A stretch of 64,000 nt of DNA from Trissonchulus latispiculum (lineage: Eukaryota > Nematoda > Enoplea > Enoplida > Ironidae). This document shows, one piece after another, positions 13,954 through 26,209 of this stretch. The DNA lies in NCBI GenBank assembly GCA_030248195.1, contig JASAND010026597.1:1-64000 (forward strand). The letters run 5' to 3'. The notes beneath the pieces are model-generated. The model ran no database searches and was not told where the DNA came from. It saw only the letters and a program-made list of their open reading frames with translations. The first letter of the stretch is position 1. Each line of letters begins with the position of its first letter. The position numbers were made by a program, and so were the translations under genes.

Positions 13954-16189
13954 CTTATTCTCGTCGTGTTATTATTATTCTTCTTCTTCTTCTTCTTGTC
14001 CCCCCCTATTAACTCAAGCTAGGCTCAACGCCCGGAGCTGAAATTTGGTGGGTATGTGGGGGTTGGTCCCAAACCTGGCCCATTTTAATTTCATCGCTCT
14101 AGACCCACCCAGTCGACCAGGGCAGGGAATTTAATTTTTTAAAATCGTAAGGGGGGACCAAGGCGATTCTCAAAAATGGTCGAAAATTTTTTGTCTCCGA
14201 TTTGGTTGAAAAGTCAGTCCTAGGGTAATTCGGGGACGCAGATTCCAAATCTGCAATCGAAATTTTTGTAGCTTTTGTGAATCTCGAGATATGGCCAAAA
14301 GTTACACTGTTGGAGACCGCAAAAGTGAGCAAACTGCCCAGAAACGCCTAATATCTGTGTTTTTTGAACTCGTTAGTCAGGTTTAGCCGGTGGATTTGCT
14401 AGCACACCCTTTAAAAAGAAGTGTCAAGTAACTTTCAGCGATATTTAGAAGAAAATTTCTTATCCCAACTGCCCTTTTATGGGCAACCATTTTCAGGTGA
14501 AGGTGTCAAAAATGGATAAAATCTTTTAATCTCGGATTTGATTAAATGAAAAGTAAGTCATGTGGTAATTCAGGGACGTAGATTCCAAATCTGCAATCGC
14601 AATTTCTCTAGCTTTTGTGAATCTCGAGATATGGTCAAAAGTTACACCGTTGGAGTCCGCAAAAGTGGGCAAATTGTTTAGAACAGCCGGATCAGCACTT
14701 TTTTAGTCAAGTTGAGCTGGTGGATTTGCTAGGACTCCCTTTAAGAGGGTGTATCAAGTAACTTTTAGCGTTATTTAGTGAAAAATTACTTATCCCAACT
14801 GCCCTTTCAAGGGCAACCATTTCCCGAAAATCGACGCTACAAACTTAGCTGCCTAAAGAAAGAAGCGGCGGCAAACCATTCATGCCAGTTTAGCTTGTTA
14901 TTATTATTATCCGTCTGTCCCCCCCCTAGATCTCGAGATTGGGAAGGGGTACAGGGGTGGTTGATACCTCATTTTGAAGCCCTTGACTAGGACATTGGAT
15001 CCTCAGTTGGGCAGTCCGATACCTTCCGAATTCCGGGAATGGCGAATCCCGGAATTTTTCGAATGGTAAGGGGGGACCAAGGCGAAATTTCAAAATCCAA
15101 AATTTGGTCAAAAATTTTGAAGTCTCCGATTTCGCTCAAAAGTTGGTCATAGGGTAACCCATCCACGCTGATTTCGAAACTGAAATCGAAATTTTCGGAA
15201 ATTTTACGGATTTCGAGATATTGGACCCGGAAAATTCCGGATTTTGAAAAATTTCTTCAAAAGTAGTCGATATGGTACTCAAATGAAAGATCTCGTCGGG
15301 CTGAGTAATTTTCATCATTACCGTATTTTCTGGAAATGCTTCTAGCGAAAGTTATGGCCGAAAAACTGAAAATCCCTGAATTCACGAAAACCCGGATTTT
15401 GGACTAAAAAATTTTTTGTCTCCAATTTCACTCAAAAGTTGGTCATAGGGTAATTCGACCACGCTGATTTCGAAACTAAAACCGAAATTTCCCGAAAATT
15501 TATTGATTTCGAGATATTCGTTCCGGAAAATTCCGGATTTTGAAAAATTTCTCTGAATGTGGTCGATATGGTGCTCAAACGAAAGAGTTCGTCGAGCTGA
15601 GCAACTTTCCTTCTTGCGACATTTTCTGAAAATGCGTCTAGCGAAAGTTATGGCAGAAAATAAACAGAAAAACCTGTTGTGGGCAACACATTCTTGCAGT
15701 AGCGCTAGTTCTTCTTCTTATTATTATTGTTCACATTTTCGTGTCCCCCCTGTCTATCTCGAGATTGGGAAGGGGTAGAGAGGTGGTTGATACCTCATTT
15801 TGAAGGTCTTGACTTGAACTGCTCCCGGAAGCGCGGGGAGCCCCGGGGGAGCAGAGGTGCTCCCGGAGCACCCCCGTGAGTAAAAATGAGTAAAATAAAA
15901 AAGTTGTCCAAATGAGCTAATTTTGGTATCGTTCGAAAGCTCTCGTCGAGCCATGAAAAAGTTGTAATTGGGTCAAGGCCTGAAAATGTACCCATTTTGA
16001 GTTATGAGGCGAAAAAGGGTCAAAAATGGCCAAAAACGGCCAAAACGGCCGTTTGAAGGAGTTTTCCGCCTTTATCTCGAGCTAGAGTCAACTAGCTGGC
16101 CTGAAATTTTGCATGCAGGGTGGCACCCGATGCGGGAAGACCCTCCGGGCACCTGGGTTCCATAGTGTCAGGCAATTAGCAATTACTCG

Positions 16190-16800
16190 ATACGATGATG
16201 CTGCAAATGGTCAAAATTGAAAGTGACGGAAACCCCCCAATATGGGTATCGTTCGAAAGCTCTCGTTGCGTAGGTAAAATGTTGTAATAGTGCTAAGGCG
16301 TCAAAATGTAGGAAAAATGAGTTACGGAGCCTCAAAGGGGTCACAAATGGCCACAACCGGTCAAAATGAGTCAAAATTAAAAGTTGTCGGATCCGGCTGA
16401 TACCGGTATCAATCGAAAGCTTTCGCTGCGTAGATAAAAAGTTGTAATAGGGATAAAGCGCTAAAATGTAGGAAAAATGAGTTATGGGGCCCGCAAATGT
16501 GTCAAAAAATGGTCACTCAAAACCAGTCAAAATGGGTCAAAACTGAAAATTGTCGGATCCGATCGATACTGATGTCATTCGAAAGCTCTCGTTGCGTAGA
16601 TAAAAAGTTGTAATAGGCTCATCGTGTCAAAGTGTGAGAAAAGGAGCTACGAGCCTTCGAATAGGGCAAAAATCGCCCAATTGGTCAAATTGAGTGAAAA
16701 TTGAACTTTGTCCAATCCAGCTTGTAATGGTATCAATCGAAAGCTCTGGATGAGCTGGGAAACAGTTATAATAGTCTTAAAGATAAGAAACTACATACTT
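16190..16800. repeat. Second 160-bp type array
   Basis: Diverged copies of the 8050-8700 array with the same motifs, four units. It is the right end of a ~1.2 kb segment shared with 7560-8757. Confidence 0.85.
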
Positions 16801-16880
16801 CTCCAGAAAATAGATAAGCTCTTTGTATAAACGGAAAAATGTCGGGCGGGAACCACTTGATGCCTTTTGACTTATTTCAG

Positions 16881-16958
16881 TTGTCACAGTTTACGAGCAG
16901 CCGCCTATTACGTCAGAGGCCTGCAGTCTTTCCTCCAGACAAGATATCACGAAGCGAA
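16881..16958 (+). CDS. MAU2: MAU2 exon a (first in window)
   Basis: Acceptor TTATTTCAG and donor AA|GTAAGA. The frame begins with one base finishing a split codon, then encodes [20 protein letters not shown] and RYHEA, and ends with AA of a lysine codon. The intron on its left is satellite repeat up to 16877. Confidence 0.9.
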
Positions 16959-18899
16959 GTAAGAGCACACTGTATACATACTGGTTTTAGCTGTCTGAGA
17001 TAATATGTTTAGCTTCGTGCTCTGTGCGTAAATCAATTGGCGCCAACTTGCTGAGTTGAGACCATGATTTGATACTACTAGGCGACATAGTACGGCAGCC
17101 ACGTTTCCTGGCACCTTCGCCTAAACTGATACAATTTGTATGTAAATTAAATTTATCTGTCCGCAGAATATCATAACAATAGTTTCTGGCAAAGCATTAC
17201 ACGGTGTCGTACGTAGTAAAACAGTGAACATTTCAGTCTTGCTCGGCAGTTTAATACGAGAAAGATGAATGTGTTTGCAATGCACGTGTCAGCTGAATAG
17301 AGCATCTGATTAGTTCCTTTTGTTTATTAGTTTTTTTATAAAATTTAAGGAAATATCTCAGGGAAACACTGAAGCTGTCCAATGAAGAAGACATGAATCG
17401 CCTTTCCAGTTGCGCCTTAGTCCTCCTTGGACATATATTCCTTTCCGTTGGCAATACCAAAGTGAGTGTCGTCAGTTCAATTGTAATGTAGTGTTGTAAT
17501 CTTGCGTGGTCGGCCCTTTCCAGAAATTTTTGCTCACCCATTAGTATGAGTTTATCAGTTACATAGAAGTTTTTAAATGTCCTTTTCACCGAGAAATATT
17601 CGTTTCTAGCAATTTTCCAGCAGCAGCATATTGTTACCAGTGTTAGCAAAAATTGACTAACAAACAAAAACTCAACTTCTTTCATCATGGCATTGACTTA
17701 TCTGTATTGTGCGCGCTAAGATAGCCACGTATTTAACTTAACTTAATTTAAATTTTTCCTTTTTGTAGGAGAGCTTAAACATGGTGCAGCCTGCTATGCA
17801 ATTGGCACAACGGATACCTGACGTCCATATACAACTTTGGGCCGCAGCTTTACTAAAAGGTTTGCACATTAATTCAGAAACAATTGATGGTATTTTGTGG
17901 AGTTTTTAGCTTAACTCTTGGATGGCATTACAACTTGTCTGAGAATATACAGAATTAGGACTGAGTTTGTACTGTGAAGGAGTGAGTCCCCATTTTCGTG
18001 GTTCCCTCCCCACTCGGCCCCACCCTCAGTTTTTTGCACCCTCTTACTTGTATGAGGTGCCCTGCGCCTGTGCAGAAAGTGTCAAACTTTTCGGTATTTG
18101 GTAAAACTTTTCAAAGATTTGGTCTGAAATTGTCTATTTCGGTGCTAAAACTGAATTTTTTGAGCACTTAGTAGCAGCATATACAAAAAAGGTTATTTTG
18201 CCATATTTTTAGTTTTCTTTCGGTCATTTATCCCCCCGCCAGTGGAGATGGGGCATTCCCCTCCAACTCTCCCCCACTACTTATTTTTGCTAGAAAAAGC
18301 CCAGTAGGATGTGCAGTTCTACGTTCTTCCTGCACTTTAGATCTCTATCGTCATTCTGGTGATGTGGAGAAGGCAGAAGAGACTGGAAAGTTCCAGTCCT
18401 CATGCACCAAAAATCTACTCAAGGACCATTTTCAGTCGGCACAGCTTCCAGAGCACGCCCTTGTGCAGGTACGCGTTTATTAATTACGTAGCGTCGGGGA
18501 AGCAAGGAAGATCCTATCCTATAGATTTTGTTGAAATTTTTGAATTTCAGCAATGGTGGTACGGAAAGCAGAATTCAAATAAGTATTTTTAAACTTACCC
18601 ATTCTACTATCGTTAATAATATATCTGCATTTAAGGTAATTTGAAAGATGGGAAGAAGGGTGTCCAGAGAATTTCAAAATTGGTACTCTGATTTTACATG
18701 ACAATGTCTGTGGCCAAAATAGGCACTGGTGTCGTTTTATAACAACATCTAACTTATTTGATTTTAGTGGACGGAAGGCTCTTGTCCCTTGGAACAGGGC
18801 CCCTCCTCCTGTGGTCCGGACCCTCCCTCAGTTGGCAGTGTTTCCCAATCCGTTCCCACACAGCCTCCTTCCATCTCTCGTCAGCACACCATGTTATAG
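16881..18899 (+). CDS. MAU2: MAU2 (SCC4) cohesin loading complex subunit, 3' portion, five exons
   Basis: MAU2/SCC4 partners NIPBL/SCC2 to load cohesin onto chromatin in the nucleus. Joining exons 16881-16958, 17350-17461, 17769-17859, 18341-18468 and 18768-18899 gives one open frame of about 179 residues ending in TAG. All introns are GT-AG and every phase agrees (split codons AA|G and G|AT). The product aligns from memory of the family with the vertebrate C-terminus: [69 protein letters not shown] and [13 protein letters not shown] are in family order. The last ~35 residues are Ser/Pro-rich and diverged, as is usual in this family. The protein is about 600 residues, so about two thirds is upstream of the window, beyond an intron of more than 16.8 kb. 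The gene converges on NARS1. No canonical AATAAA was seen just after the stop. Confidence 0.93.
17350..17461 (+). CDS. MAU2: MAU2 exon b
   Basis: Acceptor TTTAAG, donor AAA|GTGAGT. It completes the split lysine and encodes 37 residues including [17 protein letters not shown] and [17 protein letters not shown] 145-codon minus-strand frame that overlaps it (17251-17688) is a shadow. Confidence 0.92.
17769..17859 (+). CDS. MAU2: MAU2 exon c
   Basis: Acceptor TTTTTGTAG, donor G|GTTTGC. It encodes 30 residues, with [20 protein letters not shown] as the most family-typical stretch. It ends on the first base of an Asp codon. Confidence 0.92.
18341..18468 (+). CDS. MAU2: MAU2 exon d
   Basis: Acceptor CACTTTAG, donor CAG|GTACGC. 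It completes the split Asp and encodes 42 residues, with [14 protein letters not shown] and [18 protein letters not shown] matching the conserved helix and LPEH motif of the family. Confidence 0.9.
18768..18899 (+). CDS. MAU2: MAU2 terminal exon
   Basis: Acceptor TTGATTTTAG. It encodes [12 protein letters not shown] and a Ser/Pro-rich tail ending QHTML followed by TAG at 18897-18899. WT(D/E)G is the conserved start of the family's last exon. Confidence 0.88.
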   Translation, partial: WTEGSCPLEQGPSSCGPDPPSVGSVSQSVPTQPPSISRQHTML

Positions 18900-19001
18900 C
18901 AATCTGGTTCCACATGAACAATGATTTTTAAAATACTTCTATGTAGACACACTGTGAACGTGGAGTGCATAGTATTGTTTAAATATTAGCTACGTTTTAT
19001 C

Positions 19002-20672
19002 AAGAGTACATAATAACTTAAGAGTGACAAGCGTCTAGCTCTTAGTTATTTAGGCTTATATCGATAATGGCAGACCCCCTCCACAAATCAGACCCATCAC
19101 TTCAAAGAAAGTTGCACGCTATGTTTGTGTTCTAAAGCTCAAAAACACCTAAAGTCTGACCAAAAAATGTAGGGAGCGAAATTGTTTTGTTAATGCCGTA
19201 TTAGCGGTACACTTTTGCTGCAGCAATGTATATATTTTCCGAACCGTCATGGAAAGAACTTCTTTGGTTAGAGAAGAAATTTGAAAAAATTAAAATTCCT
19301 CAAAAGAAGCCGATTTTTAGGTTTTGACAGAAAGAAATAATCAGAAAGATTGAAAGATCAGTAGATGCCAGGAACTAGCCGTTTGGTAAAAATTAGCCCA
19401 TGTCCCAAACATACAGTATTGTATCCCAAATATCAGCTGATTTCGTCAAGAATTGCGGTATGTATTAAATTTTTTCGATTTTCAAAATCCTTTGGGCTTT
19501 GCCGCTTTTCCAGATTTTGCTATTACTCGCGATTCACTCAATGAAAATAATTTTCAATTAGATTTCCAGGACCGCTTGAGTGTCAGCTTTCATGTGATGT
19601 ATGTGGTTTTGCAATTTTAAAAATAGATTTTTTGAAAAATACCACTTTGTGACCCGTGACCCAAAACTTCGACCATGCGAATCTAGCAAAAGTAAGTAAA
19701 AATAGCACAATCATAAAGTTTAATCTGAGCTGAATCCAACGATGTAAAGTTTTGGTGGCTACTACTTTATTGCCCCTACAACAAATTTTTAAACAATTTC
19801 CTTTTTTAGTTGATTTTTGGATAGTTTACGCTGGTTGCGGCAAATCAATGCGACATAGCACAACTTGTCAAAAATCAGCTGAAATAGGGAAATTGTTTAA
19901 AAATTCATTGGGGTGTAATATAAATCGTGGCTACCAAAACTTTATATCGCCAGATTCAGCTCAGATTGAACTTTATGATTATGCTATTTTTACTCATTGT
20001 TCAAAAAAATCGATTTTCGAATTTTGAAAAACCACATACATCACATGAAAGCTGACACATAAGCGGTCCTGAAAATCCAATAGAATAATTTTTCCATTGA
20101 GTGAATCGCAAGTTGCGAAGTTGGAGCCAAAGTTGGAAAAGCGGCAAAGATCAAAGGATTTTGAAAATAAAAATTGAATAACTATCGGAAGGCTTGAAGA
20201 AATTAGCTGACATGTGGAGTACAATTCATACAATGTTTGGGACATGGGCTAATTTTCCACCAAACGGCTAGTTGCTGGCATCTACTGATCTTTCAATCTT
20301 TCTGATTATTTCCTTCTGTCAAAACCTAAAAATCGGCTTCTTTTGATGAATTTAATTTTTTTTCAAATTTGTTTTCAACCAAAGGAAACTTCATGCCATG
20401 ACAGTTCAGAAAATATACATTACTGCAGCAAAACTGTACCGCTAAATCGGTATAAACAAAACAATTTCTCTCCCTACATTTTTTGGTCAGACTTTAGTCA
20501 GTTGGTTCAATGTGTATCTGTTGCGAGCTTCAGCACACTAACATAGCGAGCAAACTTTTCTGAAGTGGTGGGTCTAATTTATAGGGGGTCAGCTGTTATC
20601 GTGCAGATGATGTCGGAAGCCTAATAACTAAGAGCTTGACGCTTGTCACACTCTTAGTTATTCTGTACTCTT
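19002..20672. mobile_element. 1.67-kb foldback element, near-complete inverted repeat
   Basis: Left end AAGAGTACATAATAACTTAA and right end pairing with it (TTATTCTGTACTCTT). The two arms of ~0.8 kb pair almost throughout, around a short loop near 19830-19875. Open frames inside are strand-symmetric shadows. The target duplication is uncertain (TTTTAT on both sides). It starts about 100 bases after the MAU2 stop. Class not identified. Confidence 0.8.
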
Positions 20673-20809
20673 TTTATACATACGTATACATATATATTTG
20701 TACTATGCGTTTTCATTCTTGTTTTTACTGTAAATGTCAAGAAATTGCCTTTTTAGTTAAGTTCTTGGTTCAGACTAGGTTTTTAACCTTCGTTAATGGG
20801 AGTCCATTT

Positions 20810-23369
20810 TAGTGCTCGGACCGGTTCCGATTTTTGAAACCGGTTCCGGTTCCGGTTCCAGAGCACCGGTTCCGGTTCCGGTTCCGGTTCTAGCTTCCGG
20901 TTCCGGTTCCAATTGAGATTTTTGTAAAAAGGCTTATAATTCAATTTTTTTATATAAATTGGACCAAAACCTTATAAGCCAACGTTGTTATATGCTCGAC
21001 GTTACTAATTTACATGTAAAATATTTTTATATTATATTTTATTTTATACCAGTTTTAATAGTGTTAAAATGTGTTGAAAGTGTAATGAATATGTAAAAAA
21101 TTTCAATCCTAAACTCATTTCCTGTGTCCCATGGTAACAGTTTGTTCAACTGTCACTGAGTATAGAATTTACGCATTCACAGCATGTCACTGACACTAAT
21201 TAGCTGGTCCTCTCCTCTGATTTATTTTGCTTGACAATTGACCAAGAATTTGTTAATTGTTCGCAATCCGCTATCTTGCTTGCTTAAAAACTAATCATGT
21301 TTCTTTTTTGCATTAACGTAGCGGGCCAGATACAGCAAGATATATACACTGGAATCTTATTTCTTGACATTTGGCGGTACATTGTAGCTGTAAGAAATGG
21401 AAAAATGTAAAAATTTGGAAACAGTGAAGAATTCATATGTTTGTTTGTCTACGACTGTCTACTAAGAGAAAATTGCGAAAATCTTTATGCACCCATTCTA
21501 ATATTCAGTGAAAACTCTAGAAAACCAAAGTTAGGTTCCAGGTATCTATAAGGAAAAGAAATCTTAGGCTATATTTTGATATAAAGATGGTTTCTTAACT
21601 CCAAGTCAGGGTTTGTTTTTGATAGATATCGGATATTTGTGCATTTTAAAAATAGGGTGCGTTTTGGAAAAAATGTTTTTATTGGAAAAAATTTAGAAAA
21701 AATGTTGCATTTTAAAAAATTTTTCTGAACAATGTTTTGTCGTTTTAACAGATTAACAAACAGCAGTGAGAGAGCTAGCATTGTACGCGTCGAACCGTTG
21801 TAAAGGAAAAAATGTGAAGAAATAGTTTAAGAGAAATTGGCTTAATATAGTCGTTTATTTCTGACAATGAAGGGACATATATAAGTATATAACTACAACC
21901 CAAAGCAATAATATTTCAATAATTAGTGGCTTTTGTAAACAAGAAAGAATAGAACAAAGTAAGGTCTTTGTGTGTGACGTTGTCCTGATCGAAAAATAGT
22001 AAGAAGATGCGGGGGTCTGGAGGCGGCAGCCCCCAGCTAAAAGCTAGAGCTTTTTTAAAATTTGAAGCACTTTCGAAATTTTTTAGGGCACTTTGTGGTT
22101 AGCGTAGCGGAAGTATAATTTGACTGTGCATTTAAGGGGGGGGGGTCCATTTTTGGGCCATTTTTTCGACTTTCTCCGATCTCGCTGATTTTCACATATT
22201 TAATTGTCCAAACGGTATATTTTAACGAGTTTTTGAAATTAAAATCGTAACTCTTATGGTTGTCGAGTAATTTCACCTCAAAGTTGAGATTTCATGTGTT
22301 AAACATAGGAAATTTAAAAAGTTGTCATTTTTTCGCGTGCGCCAAAAAGATCTCCCGATAAACGTTGATGAATCTGGACAAATTATACATTAAAATAACG
22401 CTGAAATGTAGAACTGCGGTATCTTGGAATTGGAATTTTAATTTAGGCCTTTAAAATTTTTTAATTAATTTTTGAAGGATTAAAATTTAACACGATTTTA
22501 GCAGCACGTTAAATTTTAATCCTTCAAAAATTAATTAAAAAATTTTAAAGGCCTAAATTAAAATTCCAATTCCAAGATACCGCAGTTGTACATTTCAGCG
22601 TTATTTTAATGTATAATTTGTCCAGATTCATCAACGTTTGTCGGGAGATCTTTTTGGCGCACGCGAAAAATGACAACTTTTTAAATTTCCTATGTTTAAC
22701 ACATGAAATCTCAGTTTTGAGGTGAAACTACTCGACAACAATAAGAGTTACGATTTTAATTTCAAAAACTCGTTAAAATATACCATTTGGACAATTAAAT
22801 ATGTGAAAATCAGCGAGATCGGAGAAAGTCGAAAAAATGGCCCAAAAATGGACCCCTCCCTTAAGTGTGCATTATTAAATTCAAGTGTGCAGCTTGGAAA
22901 AAATGTGCATGTGCACAATAAAATGCAAAAGAGACAGACCTTGCTCCAAGTAAACAATTACTGTTAATGCTTCAAAGTTTGTTACTCCAAAAAGGAATCA
23001 TCAGCTCAAAAGTAATTGCATATCTTACCAACATGCAAGAAAAAGTTAAAACTCTTACTTGTTAAAAAATAATGCCGCATAATAGGTTTCGGAAAACTTT
23101 CAAAAGACTACATTCAAAAGCTAGAAAAATTTTCAGAATTTCCAGACTGAAAGTGTTATTTAAAAGCTAGAGAAATTTTGGAAATTTGCAATCGAAAACT
23201 TAATTTTTGGATACATTTTTCAAATCATCTGAGACAAATTACACTGGAACCGGTCCGGTTCCAAATGCTACCGGTTCCGGTTCTGGTTCCGGTTCCGGTT
23301 CCGGTTCTAAAAATCCTTCCGGTTCCGGTTCCGGTTCTACCGGTTCCAGTGGAACCGTTCCGAGCACTA
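20810..23369. mobile_element. hAT-like non-autonomous element with CCGGTT-word arms
   Basis: Terminal repeat TAGTGCTCGGA(C/A)CGGTTCC on both ends, flanked by a perfect 8-bp duplication GTCCATTT (20802-20809 and 23370-23377). The sub-terminal arms are runs of GGTTCC words. No transposase frame seen. It contains the TTAA-flanked foldback 22132-22864. The TAGNG terminus and 8-bp duplication are hAT traits. Confidence 0.88.
22132..22864. mobile_element. TTAA-flanked foldback nested in the hAT-like element
   Basis: TTAA at 22132-22135 and 22861-22864. The ~350-bp arms pair nearly perfectly around a ~15-bp loop at ~22508 (arm ends GGTCCATTTTTGGGCC and its complement). TTAA targeting followed by G-rich ends suggests a piggyBac-like non-autonomous element. 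Fragments of the same sequence lie at 49800-49915 and 51040-51100. Confidence 0.82.
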
Positions 23370-23439
23370 GTCCATTTTTGTGTTGCCGCTTTTTACAAAA
23401 AAGCTATCCGTTAGTTTGGATAGGTCCTTTATTTCTTTC

Positions 23440-24560
23440 CAGATTGGTATCCCCCTTCTATATCTGGAAATTGGTAAGCGGTACAGGGGTGAGTCGTGAG
23501 TGATACCTCATTTTAAAGGGCATGTCTTGGAGGTATGTCACTTGCCGATCCGGCACGACTCAAAGTAAAAGTATTGGACACGGTAATATTGTTCTTGGTC
23601 AAAATTGAAAGTTGTCCAATTGGGCTCCTGTTGGTATCATTATTGCTATTTTGCTATGATTGGCCGGTTTTCCTGAAATTTTGCACGTGGCTTGTGGGTG
23701 GGGTGAAGTAAGTGCCCCCGGATACCTGAGGAGACCACCCGGATACTGCGTGCTAATAAGTATATATGGATGTTGCAAGTGGTCAAAATTGAAAGTTGTC
23801 CAATCAGGTCCATGTATCTACACTATACACTAATCTAGAACACAGAACGGTTGCCTACAATACGCAAATGTTCCCCCGTTTGGGGGGGGTGGACCAAATC
23901 GACATCGCATGCCCCCCCCCTCCGTTTGGTGGGGCGGGGGGGGGTAGCCAAAAAGAGGTCCCCGTTTGGTGGGGGAGGGTAGCCAACAGCCAATCAGATT
24001 GCAGAAACCCCCCTCCGTTTGGTGGGGGGGGGATTAGAGCAGAGGATTACGGTAGTTTTTGTTCTATTCGAAATTGGGTCCCCGTTTGGGGGGGGGGGTC
24101 GCTGAAAGAGGTCCCCATATGGGGAGGGTCACAAAAAGTGGTCCCTGTTTGGGGGGTCGCCAACGGCCAATCAGAATGAGCAAAACTTAGCCTGCTTGAG
24201 CGGCCCCCCCCCAAAAGGGGGAATATTCGAATATTGTGGTCGGAGCACCGTTACGCAATGCCAAGACGAGGAGCCCTCTAGTGGCTTACTCTTCTGCTAA
24301 TATATAGGAGAAAATCATGCACACTTGATAATAATAGCGCCAATATGTAGGAAAAATTAGTTGCAGAGCCTCAGAGGTGATAAATGACGAAAACCGGTCA
24401 AAATGGGTCTAAAGGAAACGTCTTGAAAAGCGCTCATTCATATTGTTATCAATCTAAAGGAGTCGTTCAGTTGCGAAAAAGCTATTACTGGGCCAAAGCT
24501 TGAAAAATAATAAAATTTGAAAAATAATAAAATTTCAGTTTTGAACTGGTTTGTAGAGAA
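23440..24560. repeat. Decayed copy of the mosaic satellite plus G-rich tandem repeats
   Basis: 23450-23800 resembles the satellite cassette (poly-C, ATATCTGGAAATTGGTAAG, GGTACAGGGGTGAG, GATACCTCATTTTAAAGG). 23875-24215 has five or more units around GGTCCCCGTTTGG and poly-G. 24330-24560 resembles the 160-bp type unit. No gene seen. Confidence 0.7.
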
Positions 24561-25729
24561 AACAAGGGTTTGGTATCACTGGAATCAGCACGACGTAAGT
24601 AGAAAAACTGTTTTGGCTAAAATTTCCAACTTTGAAAATTTTCGCTTCCAGACAAGTTAGGTCCGTTTGTTTTTCCTGCTGCGCCTCAGCGCAGCAGGTC
24701 TCTTATGTTTGCTCAGCCTGGGCTCGAGCACACATTTTGTTTGTTAAACATGCATTTTACCATAAATGCATGTGTTCTATGGTTTAAGATAGGCAGTGCA
24801 TGATTTATGTGTGGAATTCCATTCTGAAAGATTTTTGTTTCTAGTCCATGCAGTTACGCATATGTGTTACTGGTGCAGAGATTCTGCTTGTAGAAATCAC
24901 AAGTTGGCCCCAAAAAGGGGCAATATTCCTTGGTGGACCTGTAATAATTTCAGTAGCAAGTGTTAAAAATCATCACCAATTACTACATGCTTCCAATAAA
25001 TTTATCAATCAATGACGATACTATTTTTCCAGGCAGTGCCAGCTTTGCTTGACTCACAGTTGAGCTGAAGAGCACAGCTCAACTCAGTTAACCGTCAACG
25101 ACAGATAAGCAAAAATTGAGGAATAGTAATACAATGTTTAAGCTTTTTAGGTTTCCAATAATCGTCCTATCCCTGCAGTTGTCACTATAGCCCATTCATA
25201 TTCTTTTATAAATTCTAACTGTAACTCCTTCAAATGTGACAAGAAGCACTACCGTAGGATATGGTCACTTTTTATATTGAGTACCCTGTTTTCGCTGGCT
25301 GCCATTATCTAAGCAACCAACATATTCAATCATAAGGAAATAAATTAATATTTAGCAGACATCAACGGACCTTTGTTTTTATTTCAATTTGATACAATAC
25401 GACAGGTCTGTAATGGCCATATTGACGTTGAGCGTTGACTCTAGCTCATGCGTTGGTAATTTTGTAGGATCAATTCAAGAAAATTCAGAAACGTTAAATT
25501 ATACCTTAATTTTGGTGTAATTTAAGTTTTGAAGATGAGAGCGCTTGAGCACTCATCTTCAAAAATCCCTAATGTGCACTGTGCGCAGCTCTCAAGCTAC
25601 ACTAATGCACCCAAAAATACGCAATCTGCTCAGATTAGCGACAGTTGACAACTGCGAGAAGCCTCCAAATTTTGTTGCTTAAATAGTTGCTAACCTAATT
25701 TGCATAATTTAACTTCCACAAAAAGTGTC
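24561..25729. other. No recognised feature
   Basis: AT-rich, non-repetitive. Only a short perfect palindrome-like stem near 24676-24700 (CCTGCTGCGC / GCGCAGCAGG) stands out. No exon with plausible splice sites recognised. Confidence 0.5.
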
Positions 25730-25737
25730 CTATACTA

Positions 25738-26201
25738 TAGAGATGAGCATTTCGGCCCGTCGGCCCGGCCCGGCCCGCGGGCCGGGCCGGGCCGGGCCGA
25801 CATCCATTGGTTAGCGGGCCGGGCCGGGCCGGGCCGGGCCGAGAAATTTTTCAACAGCGGGCCGGAACGGGTCGAAACGGGCCGGTTCGACTCTAAGAAA
25901 TGTTGTCAAATCACTAAAATTAGCATTACATTTGCTCATTCAGGTTGTTTTACAGCAAAATTTAAGATTTCGTAGCATAATTTAGCGTTTCCAGCACTCA
26001 CTAAAGCCTTTGAAATAATATTGTTAGTTATATTTTCGAAATTTTCTTTTGGCGGGCCGGGCCGGGCCGAATTTTGTTAGTTTGCGGGCCGGGCCGGGCC
26101 GAAAAGTTTTGACAGCGGGCCGGGCCGGGCCGGGCCGAGCAAGATTTTGGAGCGGGCCGGGCCGGGCCGGGCCGAAAAAATCCGGCCCGTGCTCATCTCT
26201 A
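25738..26201. mobile_element. hAT-like element with GGGCC-word arms, 464 bp
   Basis: Terminal repeat TAGAGATGAGCA on both ends and a perfect 8-bp duplication CTATACTA (25730-25737, 26202-26209). The arms consist of repeated GGGCC / GGCCC words separated by AT-rich spacers. Too short to code for a transposase. Confidence 0.92.
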
Positions 26202-26209
26202 CTATACTA

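Larger units (their letters stand above)
1..16880. repeat. Mosaic satellite of about 14 related cassettes, intronic to MAU2
   Basis: Apart from the repeats nothing is visible. The typical cassette order is: a stem-loop or the string TTGTGGGCAACACATTCTTG, then CAGTAGCGCTAG, a (TTA)n, (TTTA)n or (TTC)n tract, a poly-C run, CTCGAGATTGG, a ~150 bp linker with AAGGGGGGACCAAGG, then one to three copies of a ~297 bp unit containing TTTTTTGTCTCCGATTT and AATGAAAGAGCTCGTCGAGC. Poly-C junctions occur near 10, 1320, 2365, 3650, 4468, 5132, 6074, 6975, 7637, 8778, 9598, 10477, 11556, 12226, 12966, 13998, 14929 and 15748. All copies are in the same orientation. The right end is three bases before the MAU2 acceptor AG. 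Confidence 0.92.

Noticed and set aside
17251..17688. 145-residue minus-strand frame
   Set aside because: Overlaps MAU2 exon b on the other strand, shows no recognised domain and has no splice support.
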